A stretch of DNA of 64,000 nt from Apiosordaria backusii (lineage: Eukaryota; Ascomycota; Sordariomycetes; Sordariales; Lasiosphaeriaceae). This document shows, piece after piece, positions 43,247 through 55,071 of this stretch. Each line of letters starts with the position of its first letter. The first letter of the stretch is position 1. Under the pieces are notes generated by a model that had not been told where the DNA came from, made no database searches, and saw nothing but the letters and a program-made list of their open reading frames with translations. Location: assembly GCA_030549205.1 (NCBI GenBank), contig JAUKTV010000011.1, positions 186,001 to 250,000 on the forward strand. Direction: 5' to 3'. The translations under genes and the position numbers were made by a program.

Positions 43247-46200
43247 TTACCAGGGGTGGCCCTGATGCTGGGAAGCACCCTCGATGGCGCGCGGGTAGTG
43301 GGCAATGGTGGCAGCGCGGCGCAAAGCCCGCTTAATCGCCTCCAGTTCCTTCTTCGCAACCTGACGAAGGGTCATAGCGGCGAGCTCCTCGCCCTGGGGC
43401 AATTGGATCTCGTACCACATGTGTCCGAAGTAGAGGTTGTCATCCTCGGCACGCTCCTTGACCGCAGCCTGCTCAGACTCAGGCAATGTACCAACAAATC
43501 GGAGGGTCTCCTCACGAATGATAGCAATGTACCATTCGAGGACATCGACAGGCATACCAGGTCGGGGACAGAGGTTGTAAAGGTGAGTCCAGCAGTCCGC
43601 AAAAGGGGGCATGTTGAACTGGCTGGTACGGGTATCATTCAGGCCCGCAATGTACGCGATGTTGTCTTTTTGCAGAACCGAAAAGCCGGGGCAAAGCATC
43701 GCAGCGTTCACGACACGTTTGAAGAGCTGCTCATTGATAACGCGCTGGTCCTGGCGCTTACCTTGAGAATCATCGCCTGTCCGGATGGTTCCCTTCAAAA
43801 CTTCAATGAGACGGCAGGTGGCGTCGTAGATCACCTGGCGCTGCTTTAGCGTGATGACATCGGAACGGTACCATGGCAGCTTCTTCAGAGTTGAGATCAT
43901 GGACTCGTAAGGACGTTGGGGACAGTCTTTAGAGTAAGGTGAGCGAGATGGCACCTCGACGTGCTTGATCATGAGGCTCATCTCCTCCTCGGTTACGAAA
44001 CCCCGGAAGACGTTCCAGGGATTCTCCTCGTCAAAAGGAATCATCTCGGCGCGGCCGTGATTCCACTTGACGCCACGACACCAAGGGAAGAGCACCTCCA
44101 TCAACTCCTTCTGGCTCGACATCGTCATTTCAACCGGGCGGTCACCCAAGCGAGGGTGACGTTGCCTACGGATCGCCTCGTTGTGGCGATCGAGGGCGCG
44201 CTGAGCATCTCGATTTGAGACAAACTCAACATATGCGTCGCCAGTCTTCGAAGTGACCCGCTCCATGATGATATGAACACCCTCTTGGGCGTCATTGACG
44301 ATCTTGGAATTGCGGCCCAAGAAAGCTACCACCTCAGAGCGCAGGGTACCGAACGGAATCTACCAAAAAGACGTCAGCACGGTGAAACCACAAGTTTAGA
44401 AGGGGGTGGTAGACTTACATTGCTAATTTTCAGAACACCCCATGTCGCCGGCATGGATTGGCTAGAGCTCTCAATGAAAGGGAAATTGTCGAGGCTCAAC
44501 AGAACCGACTCGCTGGGGATGCCCTTGTAGCCGCTGATGAGGTTGCGAAGTCTATCTGAACCAAGCATACGAAGAGTTGGCAGCTTGTATCGCAAAAGAC
44601 CCCACTCGCGCGACAGCTTCTCCTCACGCTCACTGGGCTCGCTATATGTAAGCTCCTGGGAATCAGCCAAGGAAACTGCTGCTTGGTTGACAGCATTGAT
44701 AGCCGAGGAGGTGGGTGAAGAAAAAGGGTCAGAGATCCCCTCGCTCGAGACGATGTTCTCGGTCATCTGGCCGCTGGTCCCAGCATTCAAGTTGAAGGTC
44801 GGGGGCGGGGGGAACATGACGGGGTTGCCCATAGGACGGGGGGCAAAGTTGCGAGGCTCGGTTTGATTGTAAATGGACGGCTCGCTGAAGAGATCCTTCT
44901 TTTCCCCATGTGGAGTGTAGATGGTGCCATTGGGGCTCATGCGTTCGCCGGTGTGTGTGTTCACGAAGTACTTGAGCTGCTTGCCGGCATAGGAAGGGAT
45001 GGGAGCACCGGCCATATTGTTCGAAGTAATCATGCCCATGCTGTTGCTCTGGATGGTCCGGCCGCCTTGGACTGGTCCCACGCTGTTGTGGGCAACCTGA
45101 TGGCTAATATTGTTGTAAACAACGCTGTTTCCATGGGCAGGAAAGTTACCCCGGGAAGTCATGTGGTTGAAGGTAGCGCAAGTCTGAACTGCACCGTTGT
45201 TGTTGTTGTTGTTGTTGTTGTAAACAACATTGTTCCCGTAGGCAGGAACATTACCCTGGTGAATCGTGTGGTTGAAGGCAGCAGGAGTCTGAACGGGACC
45301 GTTGTTGTTGTAAACAACGTTTCCGTAGGCAGAGACGTTACCCTGGGTAGTCGTGTGGTTGAAGGCAGCGGGGTTTTGAACTGCAGGGTTGTTGTAGTAG
45401 ACATTGCCTTGGTGGTGGCGAGTGACATGAGTCCCGTAGGGTGTGACATAGGTAGAGGTAGCAGTAGCACCAGGCTGGGCAAATTGGGCAGAAGCGGTAC
45501 CGCTCATCTGCGGAGCCGGAACAACGCTGTTCATGGGACCTGGGACTGCAAAGAAAAGTTAGCACATGAGCAGAACAAACGAGAGATGAAGATGTAAAAA
45601 TAAAAAAAAGACTCGCCATGAGGAGTCCCAAGGGGTGTTCGAGGCATCATCAGGGGATGGCCCATGGGCCCAACCAGTTTGGGCATTTGGGGTATCACGG
45701 CTCCCACAGAAGTGGGGGGCACAGGAGTGAAAAAAGAGCCATTCACCACACCGGGTGGCATACCTGAAGTGGCTTTAGAGGGCTGCGGGGGAGACTGTTG
45801 AGTATTAGCTGAAGTGATCGACACAAATGGAAACGCAGGATCTTACCGCAATGAAAGGCAGGGCAGGAGCTGAGCTGCTCTGCACCAGCCGGGCAGGCTG
45901 TCTCTGAGTGCCGGCATATTGGCCAGCGAGGGGACCGCGATGACCGAAACCCTTGTTGTAAGCACGCTGAGCCATCGGGTTCTTGTAACCGTACTGCTTG
46001 GCCGTAATGTTGGCCTGGTTGAAAGTGTCAGTTTTGGTGAAGTAACAAGTGAACAGCAAAACGTACCTGGGGATGCTCCATGTTCTTGGAGACAGAGGAG
46101 GCCTTCTGACGCTGAGAGAAGTGGCTGTTCGTGCCAACCGAGGCTGAGGAGGCATTGCCAGAGGTGTTGCTTGTGCTCGGCTTCACGTCGCCTTGCTTGT

Positions 46201-46414
46201 TCTCTTTGCCAGTGTCATTGTCGAAATCGCGGAGAGAAACCCCGCCCTCATGCTCGTTATCGTCAAGAAGAGACGCGCCGCCCTGATGCTCACTGTCATC
46301 GCGGAGAGAGACTCCGCCCTCATGCTCATAGTCACCCCTAGAGGTGGCCTGGGTGCGACTCTTGCTTGAGTCGTTGGTGCTCGCTCTCGAGCGACCACGT
46401 CCGTGAAAAATCAT
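43247..46414 (-). CDS. RRM-domain RNA-binding protein with tandem repeats
   Basis: Five exons on the minus strand: 46414-46067, 46014-45847, 45794-45617, 45545-44419 and 44359-43247, giving 977 residues. Residues 25-65 contain three copies of a 12-residue acidic repeat (EHEGGVSLRDDS). Residues of about 250-360 hold Asn-rich repeats. The RRM lies at the start of the last exon (IPFGTLRSEVVAFLGRN to GDAYVEFVSNRDAQRALDRH), of the hnRNP F/H/ESRP-like type. The 280 residues after it look ordered and conserved (WNVFRGFVTEEEMSLMI, AAMLCPGFSVLQKDNIAYI). The intron 45546-45616 seems to start with GC rather than GT, since only this keeps the frame. The protein probably binds mRNA; its target is unknown. 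Confidence 0.85.
45050..45445 (-). repeat. Coding tandem repeats, Asn-rich, about 30 residues each
   Basis: Within exon 4 of the RRM gene four imperfect copies follow one another. The shared core is VQTPAAFNHT, QGNVPAYGN and VVYNNN. One copy has an eight-Asn run from (GTT)n on the plus strand (about 45199-45222), a likely site of length change. Confidence 0.85.
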
Positions 46415-49387
46415 TTCGATGGAGTTCTCGATGATTTCTGAACGACTTTTCTTGATGTTAGCGACTCGTACTGGTGATTAATGGGGATGACAGGCAATGG
46501 GAAAAAGCAAAGAGTGTGATGATAGTGATGAAAATATTGACTGCGACTTTGCAAGCCGATGGAGAGGGGGGACAAAAGGAAAGATGGGCTGTGACTTTTG
46601 GGAAATGCGAACTTCCAGAAGAGATCCGGAAGAGATCAGGAACAGAGCTAGATCGTCAATGATGTCGCCGCCGCCGCCGAGCAGCTAGCCATAGGGCTGA
46701 AGGAGATCTTCGACGGGGATGTGGGACGATGATGTCGTCGCACAGCGAGAATCCGGGGAAAGCGGAGCTCGCGGCTGTGCAGTCGAATATCGCGGCTAGA
46801 GAAGTGCGGCTGGAGATGGACTTACATATGTTGTCGGCGACAAGGGGTAACTTCTTGAGATGCTTTGCAGAAGACAACCTGGAACGCGCGGTGTGTTGGC
46901 AGTGGAAAAGGAAAGGTTGGTGGGTAGGAAGAGGATGGAGAAAGAAGGCTCTGCAAGATTTTGGAGGAATAAATACCTTGGGTGGTAGAGGTAGTTGTGG
47001 GTGGTTGACTGTGTTGAGATACCAGGAAGATAACAGCAGCGAGATACCTCAGAGTATTGCTGAGACGGAAGTCGATGAGGAAAGAATTTTGCTTTTTGAA
47101 AAACCTGTGGAAATGGCCTAGGGCTTGGAAGAAATACCCACGGTTGCCTCAGGTACTCGAGAGGATCTATTAGGGGGGCTGGTGGTGGTGGTGAGAGGAG
47201 GACCTATTGTTTGTTAGACGGGGAAGGAGCTATGCGCAGCAATTGTTGTGATCGAGTGAATCTATTGTTCTCGAGATCGAATAGGGGACTGGTAGTGCTC
47301 CTCGAGGATCAGGTTTGAAGAATCAGAACCCAGCCAACGCCAGGGAGCAAGTTGAATGAGATCAAGAATATGTTGCTCCCCAGTACCAATGGCAATGGAC
47401 ATGGCACTGCAGACTTGGTGCTTTTCTTCGTGGGAAAGGTGTGATGTCGTCGTCGTCTTGACAACCAGTCTTGTGTATGCCCAAGCAAGTTTGGAAGGAC
47501 ACACTACAACCCCCTTTGGGCGCCACAACAGTGTCCAAACGTTGCAGAGACTTTCCAACAGCGTATTCTCATCTCTGGCTGAACGTCAAGAGATTGTTTG
47601 ACGTACTAGCAGCCCTCAACCGTGAATCAAACACCGGTCCGAAACCTGCGCTGTGAGCACTTGCAATATGCGGACTGCAGGATATCGGAGAGTGGACAAC
47701 TTGATGATAGAGATGTCTTCTAAGAATGATTTCTGAGTGTCTGGTATAGGCATCAACGTGCAGACTAAGACCTGATGACATGGTTTCATGAACTCCTGAT
47801 GCGGTGTTGGTCAACATGAAACTCCTGATGCGATATTGGTCAAATGTCTCTGCGTTGAGGAAGCGGGAAACAAATGATTGGAAAAGGGGCGGGCAAACAC
47901 CACTCATGAACAGTGGCTATGTGGCCTGGCCTTGCCCCTTATCCGCAAACTGGAACTGTGTCTCGAAATGAAGTAGCGGAGCATGGTATTTTCTCGATCA
48001 ACGCTGGTTGGCAAAGTCTACACCATTGACGGCAAAGGACTGGGAAAAAGAAGACATCAAACCATGAAAGTCAAAGAAACAGGGACTCACCTAAAGTTCC
48101 GAAGGAGCTGTATGGTGCCTCTAAGAACAGAGGCTCGAGGCTCCTGAAAGCAATTTGAGAATGTGAAAGGCGTGTCGATACGTTAAGTTCTAGAAAACAG
48201 CACCAACAGCAAGATACAAGTACCGATACTGCAACTCCCAAAGCGGGACGGTGGAGAGCTGGATGAGGGAAACCCTTTGAAAGAAGAGACGGAGATTAGG
48301 CCAGCAGCGTAAGATTGCACTATCTGTACGCCTAGATTCTGAGGCGCTCCGCAGGAAAAAGAAAGATAGTGAAGATGAAATACTCCTGGCCTGGGACTTA
48401 ACAAAGAACTTGCAACGCTCCTGCTCCATACTTGATACAGGACTTCCGACGAAAGCATGGGCAAGGCGGCCTCGGAGTTAACACGGAGGGCGGCGTCCTG
48501 GATGGGCGTGCAATCAGATGACAACCTGGTTCAACGTTTGATAGTAATGTAAGGACGGTTACTAGGATAGGATGCTGTTAAACACAATGCACCAATACAT
48601 TTATCTCAACGATTTGTCGTTAGCCTGATGAAATTGAGGAGAGAGCATGGAGGCTTACTCGTGTTCCCTAGGCCCGCACTCCACATAGGTGATGCCGGCA
48701 TTGCATGGTAAGCGCGCTGGCGTAAGATAGAAAATGGCAAGTAGGGTCGATGTGGAGATCAGGGGAACAACAAAGCCTTCGCAGTGGGGGCGACATGCTG
48801 AGGTCTTGGTCCCGATCTGAGTACTACACAAAGTTGAGGTGACTGTAGGTATTGATAATGCTTGTGGAGGCTAAATCAAGATGAATGTCAGTAGACCACA
48901 CATGGGTTATGCCTCACTCAGAAACAGATTAAGATCACATCCGTCATCCACGTGTAGCACTCCTGTACATGTGGAGAGCCTTGGACGGTTGCCGGAAGTT
49001 GAGACAACGACCTATTCTTAACGGACACTGCACAGCTTGAAAGACGGACTTCGACAACGGTAAAACCACATCGTATGACCAAGGGATGGCAAAACGGCAC
49101 TACTTCGAAATCGAGGGAGAGCACGAACGGCCGGGGAGAGACGATCGTAAACACCTGACTCTATTCCTAAACCAAACCCTGCAAGAACCCATGGCAAACT
49201 GGCTTTAAGTAGGCAGGCATACTGTTCCGGGTGGTAACAGTCGTGGTATGTCTCGCTGATAGACTTCATTTTCTCCAGAAACGCCGAGCATGATCGTCTG
49301 AAGCGGTTTAAGTGACAAAAGTAATGACTTCAGAGGAAGCTGTTCAATTTCATGCAAAATAAATAGATGGAGTAAGAGGAAGCTCGC
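46415..49387. other. Intergenic between the RRM gene and ARPC4
   Basis: Almost 3 kb holding the upstream region of the RRM gene and the 3' flank of ARPC4. The frame 46729-47121 (plus) has no motif and lies where a promoter is expected. No RNA gene or repeat element is seen. Confidence 0.5.
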
Positions 49388-50172
49388 TCAATCGAACTGT
49401 ATGGTAAAAATCAGTTTCTGCCAAGGCATCAGAAAAGGGGCTTAACGTACCGGAGTGAGGAAGGATTCCGCTACAAAACGAGCTCGCGCATTCAACTGTT
49501 GGTGATAATCAGTATGGTCCTCATTGCCGGAGGCTGGCAAGGTGAACATACAAACAACTTCATCTCTGAGATCTCCTTGTCCACCTCCTCCATAAACTGG
49601 ATGATGAAGTCAACCAGCTTATGCTTGAGCATTTCTTCCGTGTGGAAGTTGGTAATCAAAAACGAGATATCATAGCCCTGAATTATTAGAAGCATACGTC
49701 AGTCTTTTCCCAGGTGCCCCAGTATCATGGACATCAATGTTGGCCCAAAGGTTCTTCCTCACCTTGATAGGTTTCCTCCGCAGAATGAAAAAGGACTCGG
49801 CGCGCTGTGTCAAGAACCTCGTAAACTTGTGCACAAGGATGTGTTCAATCTCGTCGGCCTGCTTGATCTTGATACTAATGCGGATACTGTTGATACTGGG
49901 CTCAATGAGTACCCGCTCGTTCTCGTTGCGCGCGATCGTGAGAGGCGTCAGGAGCACCTCGGGGGATGTCCGGGCCTCGACTTCGGGAACATTGTGTCTT
50001 TCGGCGGTCTGGGATGCGAAGTTGGACAAACAGAGGGCGGCGGTCAGACTGCTGCGGACAGCCTGGAGATATGGTCGAAGCGATTGCGACTGTCAGGGGA
50101 ACAGCAGGTCAGCTTGACTTCTTGGATGCCTGGGGCGCTTTGGAGCTTCGAGTATCCTTCTGAACTCACCAT
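49388..50172 (-). CDS. ARP2/3 complex subunit 4 (ARPC4 / Arc19-20)
   Basis: Five coding exons on the minus strand: 50172-50170, 50089-49763, 49677-49552, 49495-49451 and 49396-49388, giving 169 residues (human 168). The first coding exon is only the ATG and the last codes Phe-Asp-stop. The sequence SQSLRPYLQAVRSSLTAALC, then ERVLIEPSINSIRISIKIKQ, RFLTQRAESFFILRRKPIKG and GYDISFLITNFHTEEM is characteristic and unbroken along the family. ARPC4 forms the core of the complex with ARPC2 and supports branched actin at endocytic patches. It shares a 425-bp divergent promoter with Ubp6. Confidence 0.95.
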
Positions 50173-50597
50173 GATGCCTGCGATGGCAGGATATCTCCAA
50201 ATCTAACAATTTCCTCGAGATCCGGTGGTTGTATTGGCGGGTGATGCTCTCCTGGAGCTCTCGTCGTCGCTCTGGGTATCCTTGGCAAGCTCCTTGCTGT
50301 TGAGCTGCGGGAAGGCGCGCCAGGGCGGGGCATGGGTACGTAGCCCAAGTACCCGGCTGGCTGGTTACGTAATACTGTTCAGCTGTGGCGCTGGCTGCCA
50401 TCCCTTACGGACAACCCCGCGCCTTTCCTTTGCCTTCCACTCGCACTCCACAACACCCAAGTGAAGGTTGCCTTGGGAGCCTTTGGTTTGAGGCAAAGCA
50501 TTTGGGATTTGGAGTTTGCAACAACCATTTGTCTGCTTTCGAATTTGCGTAGATTTTCTCTCTCTCGCACACTCAGAGAAACAAACCATCGAGCAAG
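50173..50597. promoter_or_regulatory. Divergent promoter, ARPC4 / Ubp6
   Basis: Only 425 bp between the two start codons, so both genes must share regulatory DNA. The Ubp6 side ends with a pyrimidine-rich leader (TTTTCTCTCTCTCGCACAC, about 50551-50569). Confidence 0.5.
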
Positions 50598-52349
50598 ATG
50601 GCGACTGTCAACGGTACGATACTCAACCCTCTTCGATCCTTCACTCTGTCTCAAGCATTCGGGTACTAACAGATCGTGGTTACAGTGGTAGTCAAGCACG
50701 GACCCAAAAAGTACGATGTCGAGGTCGATACTTCTGCCCCTGGAGAAGAGCTCAAATACCAGCTCTTCAGTTTAACAGGCGTTGAACCCGACCGTCAAAA
50801 GGTCATCGTGAAGGGCGGCCAGTTGAAGGATGATACCGATATGAGCAAGTTGGGCCTCAAGCCCGGTCAGGTCATCATGATGATGGGCACCCCTGGAGAG
50901 GGCGGAGGTGCTATCGTGCGACCTACAGAGAAGGTCAAATTCCTCGAGGATATGACCGAGGCGGAGGCAGCGCAGCAAATCGGCGCTACACCAGCCGGTC
51001 TCATCAACCTGGGCAACACCTGCTACCTAAATTCGACTCTACAGGCTCTTAAATCCATCCCCGAACTCCAAGAATCGCTTGAGAAGTACGAGTTCCGAAA
51101 TTCGGCGCCCAGCGGTTCGCAGCTCGGCCTGAACACTACTACACCGGGGACCGATATCACTTATCAGCTGAAGAACCTGTTCAGAAAAATGTCCCACACT
51201 CAGGAAGGGATGCCACCATTCATCTTTCTGCAAGCTCTCCGGACCACATTCCCACAATTCGCTGAGAAGAGCAAGAAGGGAATGGGCTACGCCCAGCAGG
51301 ACGCTGAGGAAGCCTGGTCGCAAATCGTCTCTCAATTGAAGGAAAAGCTGCAAGAATCTGGCGAGGGATCCTCGGCCGAGTCATCATTTATTGACAAGTA
51401 CATGTCTGGAGAGTTGACCAGCACACTCGAATGCGACGACCCTGCTGCTGCCGAAGCTGGCGAGCAACTGACTCATTCCAAGGACCAGTTTCTGAAGCTC
51501 AACTGCCATATCGACGGCCAGACGGCGCATTTGCGGGACGGTCTCGTGAACGGCCTCAAGGAGAAGATCGAGAAGCGGTCAGAGGCGCTTGGCAGGGATG
51601 TGACCTACACCAAGACGTCAAAGATCTCGCGTTTACCCAAGTACCTCACAGTCCACTTTGTACGCTTCTTCTGGAAGCGCGATGTTCAGAAGAAGGCCAA
51701 GATCATGCGCAAGGTTACCTTCCCACACGAGCTGGACGCAGTCGAGTTCTGTACCGACGATCTGAAGAAGGCCCTTATCCCAGTCCGAGACAAGGTTCGC
51801 GAGCTGCGCAAGGAGGAGGAAGACGTTGAGCGGGCTCGCAAGCGCCGTCAGAGGAACCCGGTCGAGGATCAGACTCTCGAGGAGAAGAAGGAACAGGAAA
51901 AGAAGGAGAAGAAGCTCGCCACATCGGCCGACGGTGATGTTGAGATGGGCGAGACTTTCAAGACCGATGCCGAGTTTGAGGCCGAGAAGGATGCTTCTAT
52001 CCTTGCGGCCAAGAAGGAACTCAACTCTCTGATTGATCCTGAGTTGCGCAAGGATGATGGCGCCAACCAGTCTGGCATCTACGAGCTTCGTGGCGTGGTC
52101 ACCCACCAGGGTGCTAGCGCCGACAGCGGTCATTACACGGCTTACATCAAGAAGACCGGCCCCAAGGATCCCGTCACTGGAAAGGTTGGACCTGAGGATG
52201 GCAACTGGTGGTGGTTCAACGACGACAAGGTGACTGAGGTCACCTCGGACAAGATCGATGCTCTTGCTGGCGGTGGCGAGTCTCACTCTGCGCTCATCTG
52301 CCTCTACAAGGCTATCCCCTTGCCCACCGCCGAGGGCATCATGGAATAA
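50598..52349 (+). CDS. ubp6: Proteasome-associated deubiquitinase Ubp6 (USP14)
   Basis: Two exons, 50598-50613 (16 bases) and 50686-52349, giving 559 residues. The first 75 residues are a ubiquitin-like domain (VVVKHGPKKYDVEV to GLKPGQVIMMMGTPGE), which docks Ubp6 on the proteasome base. The Cys box GLINLGNTCYLNSTLQAL puts the nucleophile at Cys118, the same number as in yeast. The His box GASADSGHYTAYI has its His near 488, with a WWWFNDDKVTEV finish. The enzyme trims ubiquitin from substrates at the proteasome and recycles it. A Lys/Glu-rich insertion lies near 380-430. The short first exon is supported by the conserved VVVKHG after the junction. Confidence 0.95.
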
Positions 52350-52797
52350 GTCATTTTTTCACCCGGAAATCACTTTGCCCTTTTACGTAGACATGATGGC
52401 ATAGCACAAGGAGACAGGGTGTTGGTATGGATGGGTTATCGGACGAAGACTGAATTAGGTCCGGTGTTATTTATTCTGGTAAAGAGCAGAAGCATGGGAT
52501 GGATTTTATGAAACTGGCATCGGCTAGACCAAAGCTAATTATGGGTAGACAATGATTTAGTTCTGTTTTTAACCTTCTGTCTTTTTGTGAATGTGCGCTG
52601 GTCTTACCTTTACGTATCAGGTATAGGCATATTTGGGCCATCTCTTAATTATCCTTTGGACCCATCAAAAACTAAAGATATACCTGTGAAGCAGAGCGTC
52701 CGAGTTCGAAATGGTTTGTCACGTGATGTTATGTTCGATGTCAACATTGCATATATATCTTACAACATGGCAACTATGGACCCCTCAAATGAGATCT
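52350..52797. other. Convergent 3' interval
   Basis: 450 bp between the facing stops of Ubp6 and the small membrane protein; AT-richer than its neighbours, with no gene seen. Confidence 0.6.
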
Positions 52798-53439
52798 CTA
52801 CCCTTGCTGTTGCTTCTGTGCTTCCTCTTTTGCCATCCTCGCCCTCACCTCGCCCAACTTTTGCTCAAGCGACACCTTTTGCTTCCACAGCTCACCCTTG
52901 GAGTTCTCGAGCATAGCCACTTTTTCCTCGGTAGTTAGTTCTTGGACTTTTTGCTTTTCCTATACAATCATCCTAATTAGTACCGGATTTCTCTCGTTTA
53001 TTACTTCTCTCCCCCTGAGCCAAACCCCAATATCACCACCACCACTCGGATACGGGCACAGCTGTTCATCTGGTTGAGTCCCAAAAAGACAGAAAAAACT
53101 GAAAAAGATGAGTGGTTTATTGGGGGGATCTTTAAGGGGTGAAACAAAAGGGGTACGGACCTCCTTCCATTCTTGTTGCGTCTTCAATCCAGCGCCGTAG
53201 ATCGCTCCGGTGAAGGTTGTTGCGGCAAATGCGCCGGTCCAGATGAGGCGTTTCCATTTGGGTGTTGGCTTTCCTTTTCCTGTTTTGCCCTTTCCTGGAT
53301 TTCTTTTTTCTGACCCTGCTGATGTCGGGCTTCGTTTTGGTGAGGACTTGGCGTAGGGTTGGGATTTGAGGGTGGGGGTTGTGGTTGTGAAGGCTCGTCT
53401 GCTGATGCGGAGGAGGGGTGTTCGTGATGGTGGCAACAT
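52798..53439 (-). CDS. Small probable mitochondrial membrane protein
   Basis: Two exons on the minus strand, 53439-53161 and 52959-52798, giving 146 residues; the intron is 201 bp, long for this window. The first 45 residues are rich in Arg, Ser and Thr without acidic residues (MLPPSRTPLLRISRRAFTTT), a classic mitochondrial presequence. A membrane segment follows at about 68-86 (LIWTGAFAATTFTGAIYGAG). The remainder is a charged helix likely to form a coiled coil (VQELTTEEKVAMLENSKGEL). I do not recognise the family. It probably sits in the inner membrane. The donor site GTCCGT is not a strong one, so the junction should be treated with some care. Confidence 0.72.
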
Positions 53440-54156
53440 TTTGTCCGATGGTGCGGGTAGTTTATAAGAGGCGTATGTAGATCTACTGAAGTGTATGAAC
53501 TGTCTGTCTATCGGCTGAGATTGGCGTGTAAAGTGGGTGGGTGGAGTGAATTGGTTGTGATGATATTTACTGTTGATGAGGTCGTGATGTTTTGAGTGAA
53601 ACTGAACTGACGCATGGGCCTGAACCGGGACGGACCGTTAGCGCGAACAGTGTGCCTGTCCTTTCGCCAGGAAGTGGGGTATGGGCTCCTTCCAACATTC
53701 TTCCAGCGCTCAAACTTGGGAAGTTGGTGACAGCCCAGCTCTCCTTCCTGGGGCGGCTGAGTGAGATCGAGGTGGAATGAGTAATCGCCCTGCACTTTGT
53801 GTTCCATTGAGAGAGGGGAACATCGAGATGGTATTGAATCTAAAATGTATGTTTCTTTTCTTTTCCAAGACCGTTTGTCTCGCTATTTCACTTTGTCTGA
53901 CCCGAAAGAAAGTGAACGATCGCCATTTCCAGGTGGTATTGTTCTAGATAAGCGGGCTGTCTTTCCCGCTCCACGTTCGCTAAAGCTGAGTGGTGAGGTC
54001 AGTTACTTGATCAGCAGCAACTCCATGCACTCATGAGCCTGAGTTTGAGAAACTCTCGCACTCAGCCTCCCAACAGTTTGACAATACATCTCCGCTTCGA
54101 GAACATATAGAAACCACTTGTATCTTCCCTTGAACACCCCTCAATTGCTGGAAACA
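53440..54156. promoter_or_regulatory. Divergent intergenic region
   Basis: About 700 bp between the starts of the small membrane protein and the bisphosphatase-like gene; the region before 54157 is pyrimidine- and CA-rich. Nothing else was recognised. Confidence 0.4.
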
Positions 54157-55041
54157 ATGCCCTCGCCCCGCATCTTCATCATCCGACACGGCGAGACAAC
54201 CTGGTCCCTCTCCGGCAAGCACACCTCAACAACCAACATCCCCCTCACCCCCTCCGGCGAAAAGCGCGTGTTGGCCACCGGCCGCGCCCTCGTCGGCAAC
54301 GACCGCCTCATCGTTCCCTCCAAGCTCTCGCACATCTACGTTTCACCCCGCCTTCGCGCCCAGCGCACTTTGGAACTCTTAAACATCGCCTACAAGTCCA
54401 ATACCCCTGGTTTACCCCCTGCCAAGGAGGGTGGTTTACCCTGTGAAGCAGAAGTTGAGATCACGGAGGACATCAGAGAATGGGATTATGGGGAGTATGA
54501 GGGGATTACCTCACTTGAGATCAACCGAATTCGAAAGGAGAAAGGGCTGAATGGGGGGAGGAAGTGGGATATTTGGAGGGATGGGTGTCCTGGCGGGGAG
54601 TATGTCCTTTCTTTACTTTATTTTTGCCTGGAGTTTTGGTCACGGATCGAGTGGCTGACAGGATGAACAGGAGCCCAGCAGATATCACTGCGAGGCTGGA
54701 CAGGTTGATCAACGAGATCAAGGAAAAGTGGCATCGTCCAGTTATGGAGGGCGAGAACAAAGGTGAGGAGAGTGAGCAGAAAGGGGATGTCTTGATTGTT
54801 GCGCATGGTCATATCCTCCGAGCGTTCGCGCAGAGGTGGGCTGGCAAAGAACTCCATGATGGCCCAACGTTTTTGCTCGAGGCGGGCGGTGTTGGAACGC
54901 TGAGGTATGTTTTCCCTAGCCTTTTCCACTGACAGGTGTAATAAGGCGGCTGAGAAATGACATTATGACAGCTACGAACATCACAATATTGACGAGCCTG
55001 CTATTCTTCTTGGTGGTGCATTCGTCGTTGGACATGATTAG
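54157..55041 (+). CDS. Sedoheptulose-1,7-bisphosphatase-like histidine phosphatase (Shb17 family)
   Basis: Three exons: 54157-54599, 54671-54904 and 54972-55041, giving 248 residues. The catalytic RHG motif is at residues 10-12 (IFIIRHGETTWSLSGKHT). SPRLRAQRTLELL, the acid in REWDYGEYEG and the second His in VAHGHILRAFAQRW complete the histidine phosphatase site. The last exon gives YEHHNIDEPAILLGGAFV, which fits yeast Shb17 closely. Shb17 removes a phosphate from sedoheptulose 1,7-bisphosphate and feeds riboneogenesis. The ATG at 54157 is preferred to one 39 bases upstream because it directly precedes the catalytic strand. A MITE lies 30 bp after the stop, possibly in the 3' UTR. Confidence 0.9.
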
Positions 55042-55071
55042 TGAGTCGTTCCTTGCTGACAGTTGGCCGGC

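Noticed and set aside
46729..47121. 130-codon plus-strand frame upstream of the RRM gene
   Set aside because: No motif or splice support, and it lies in the expected promoter of the minus-strand gene.
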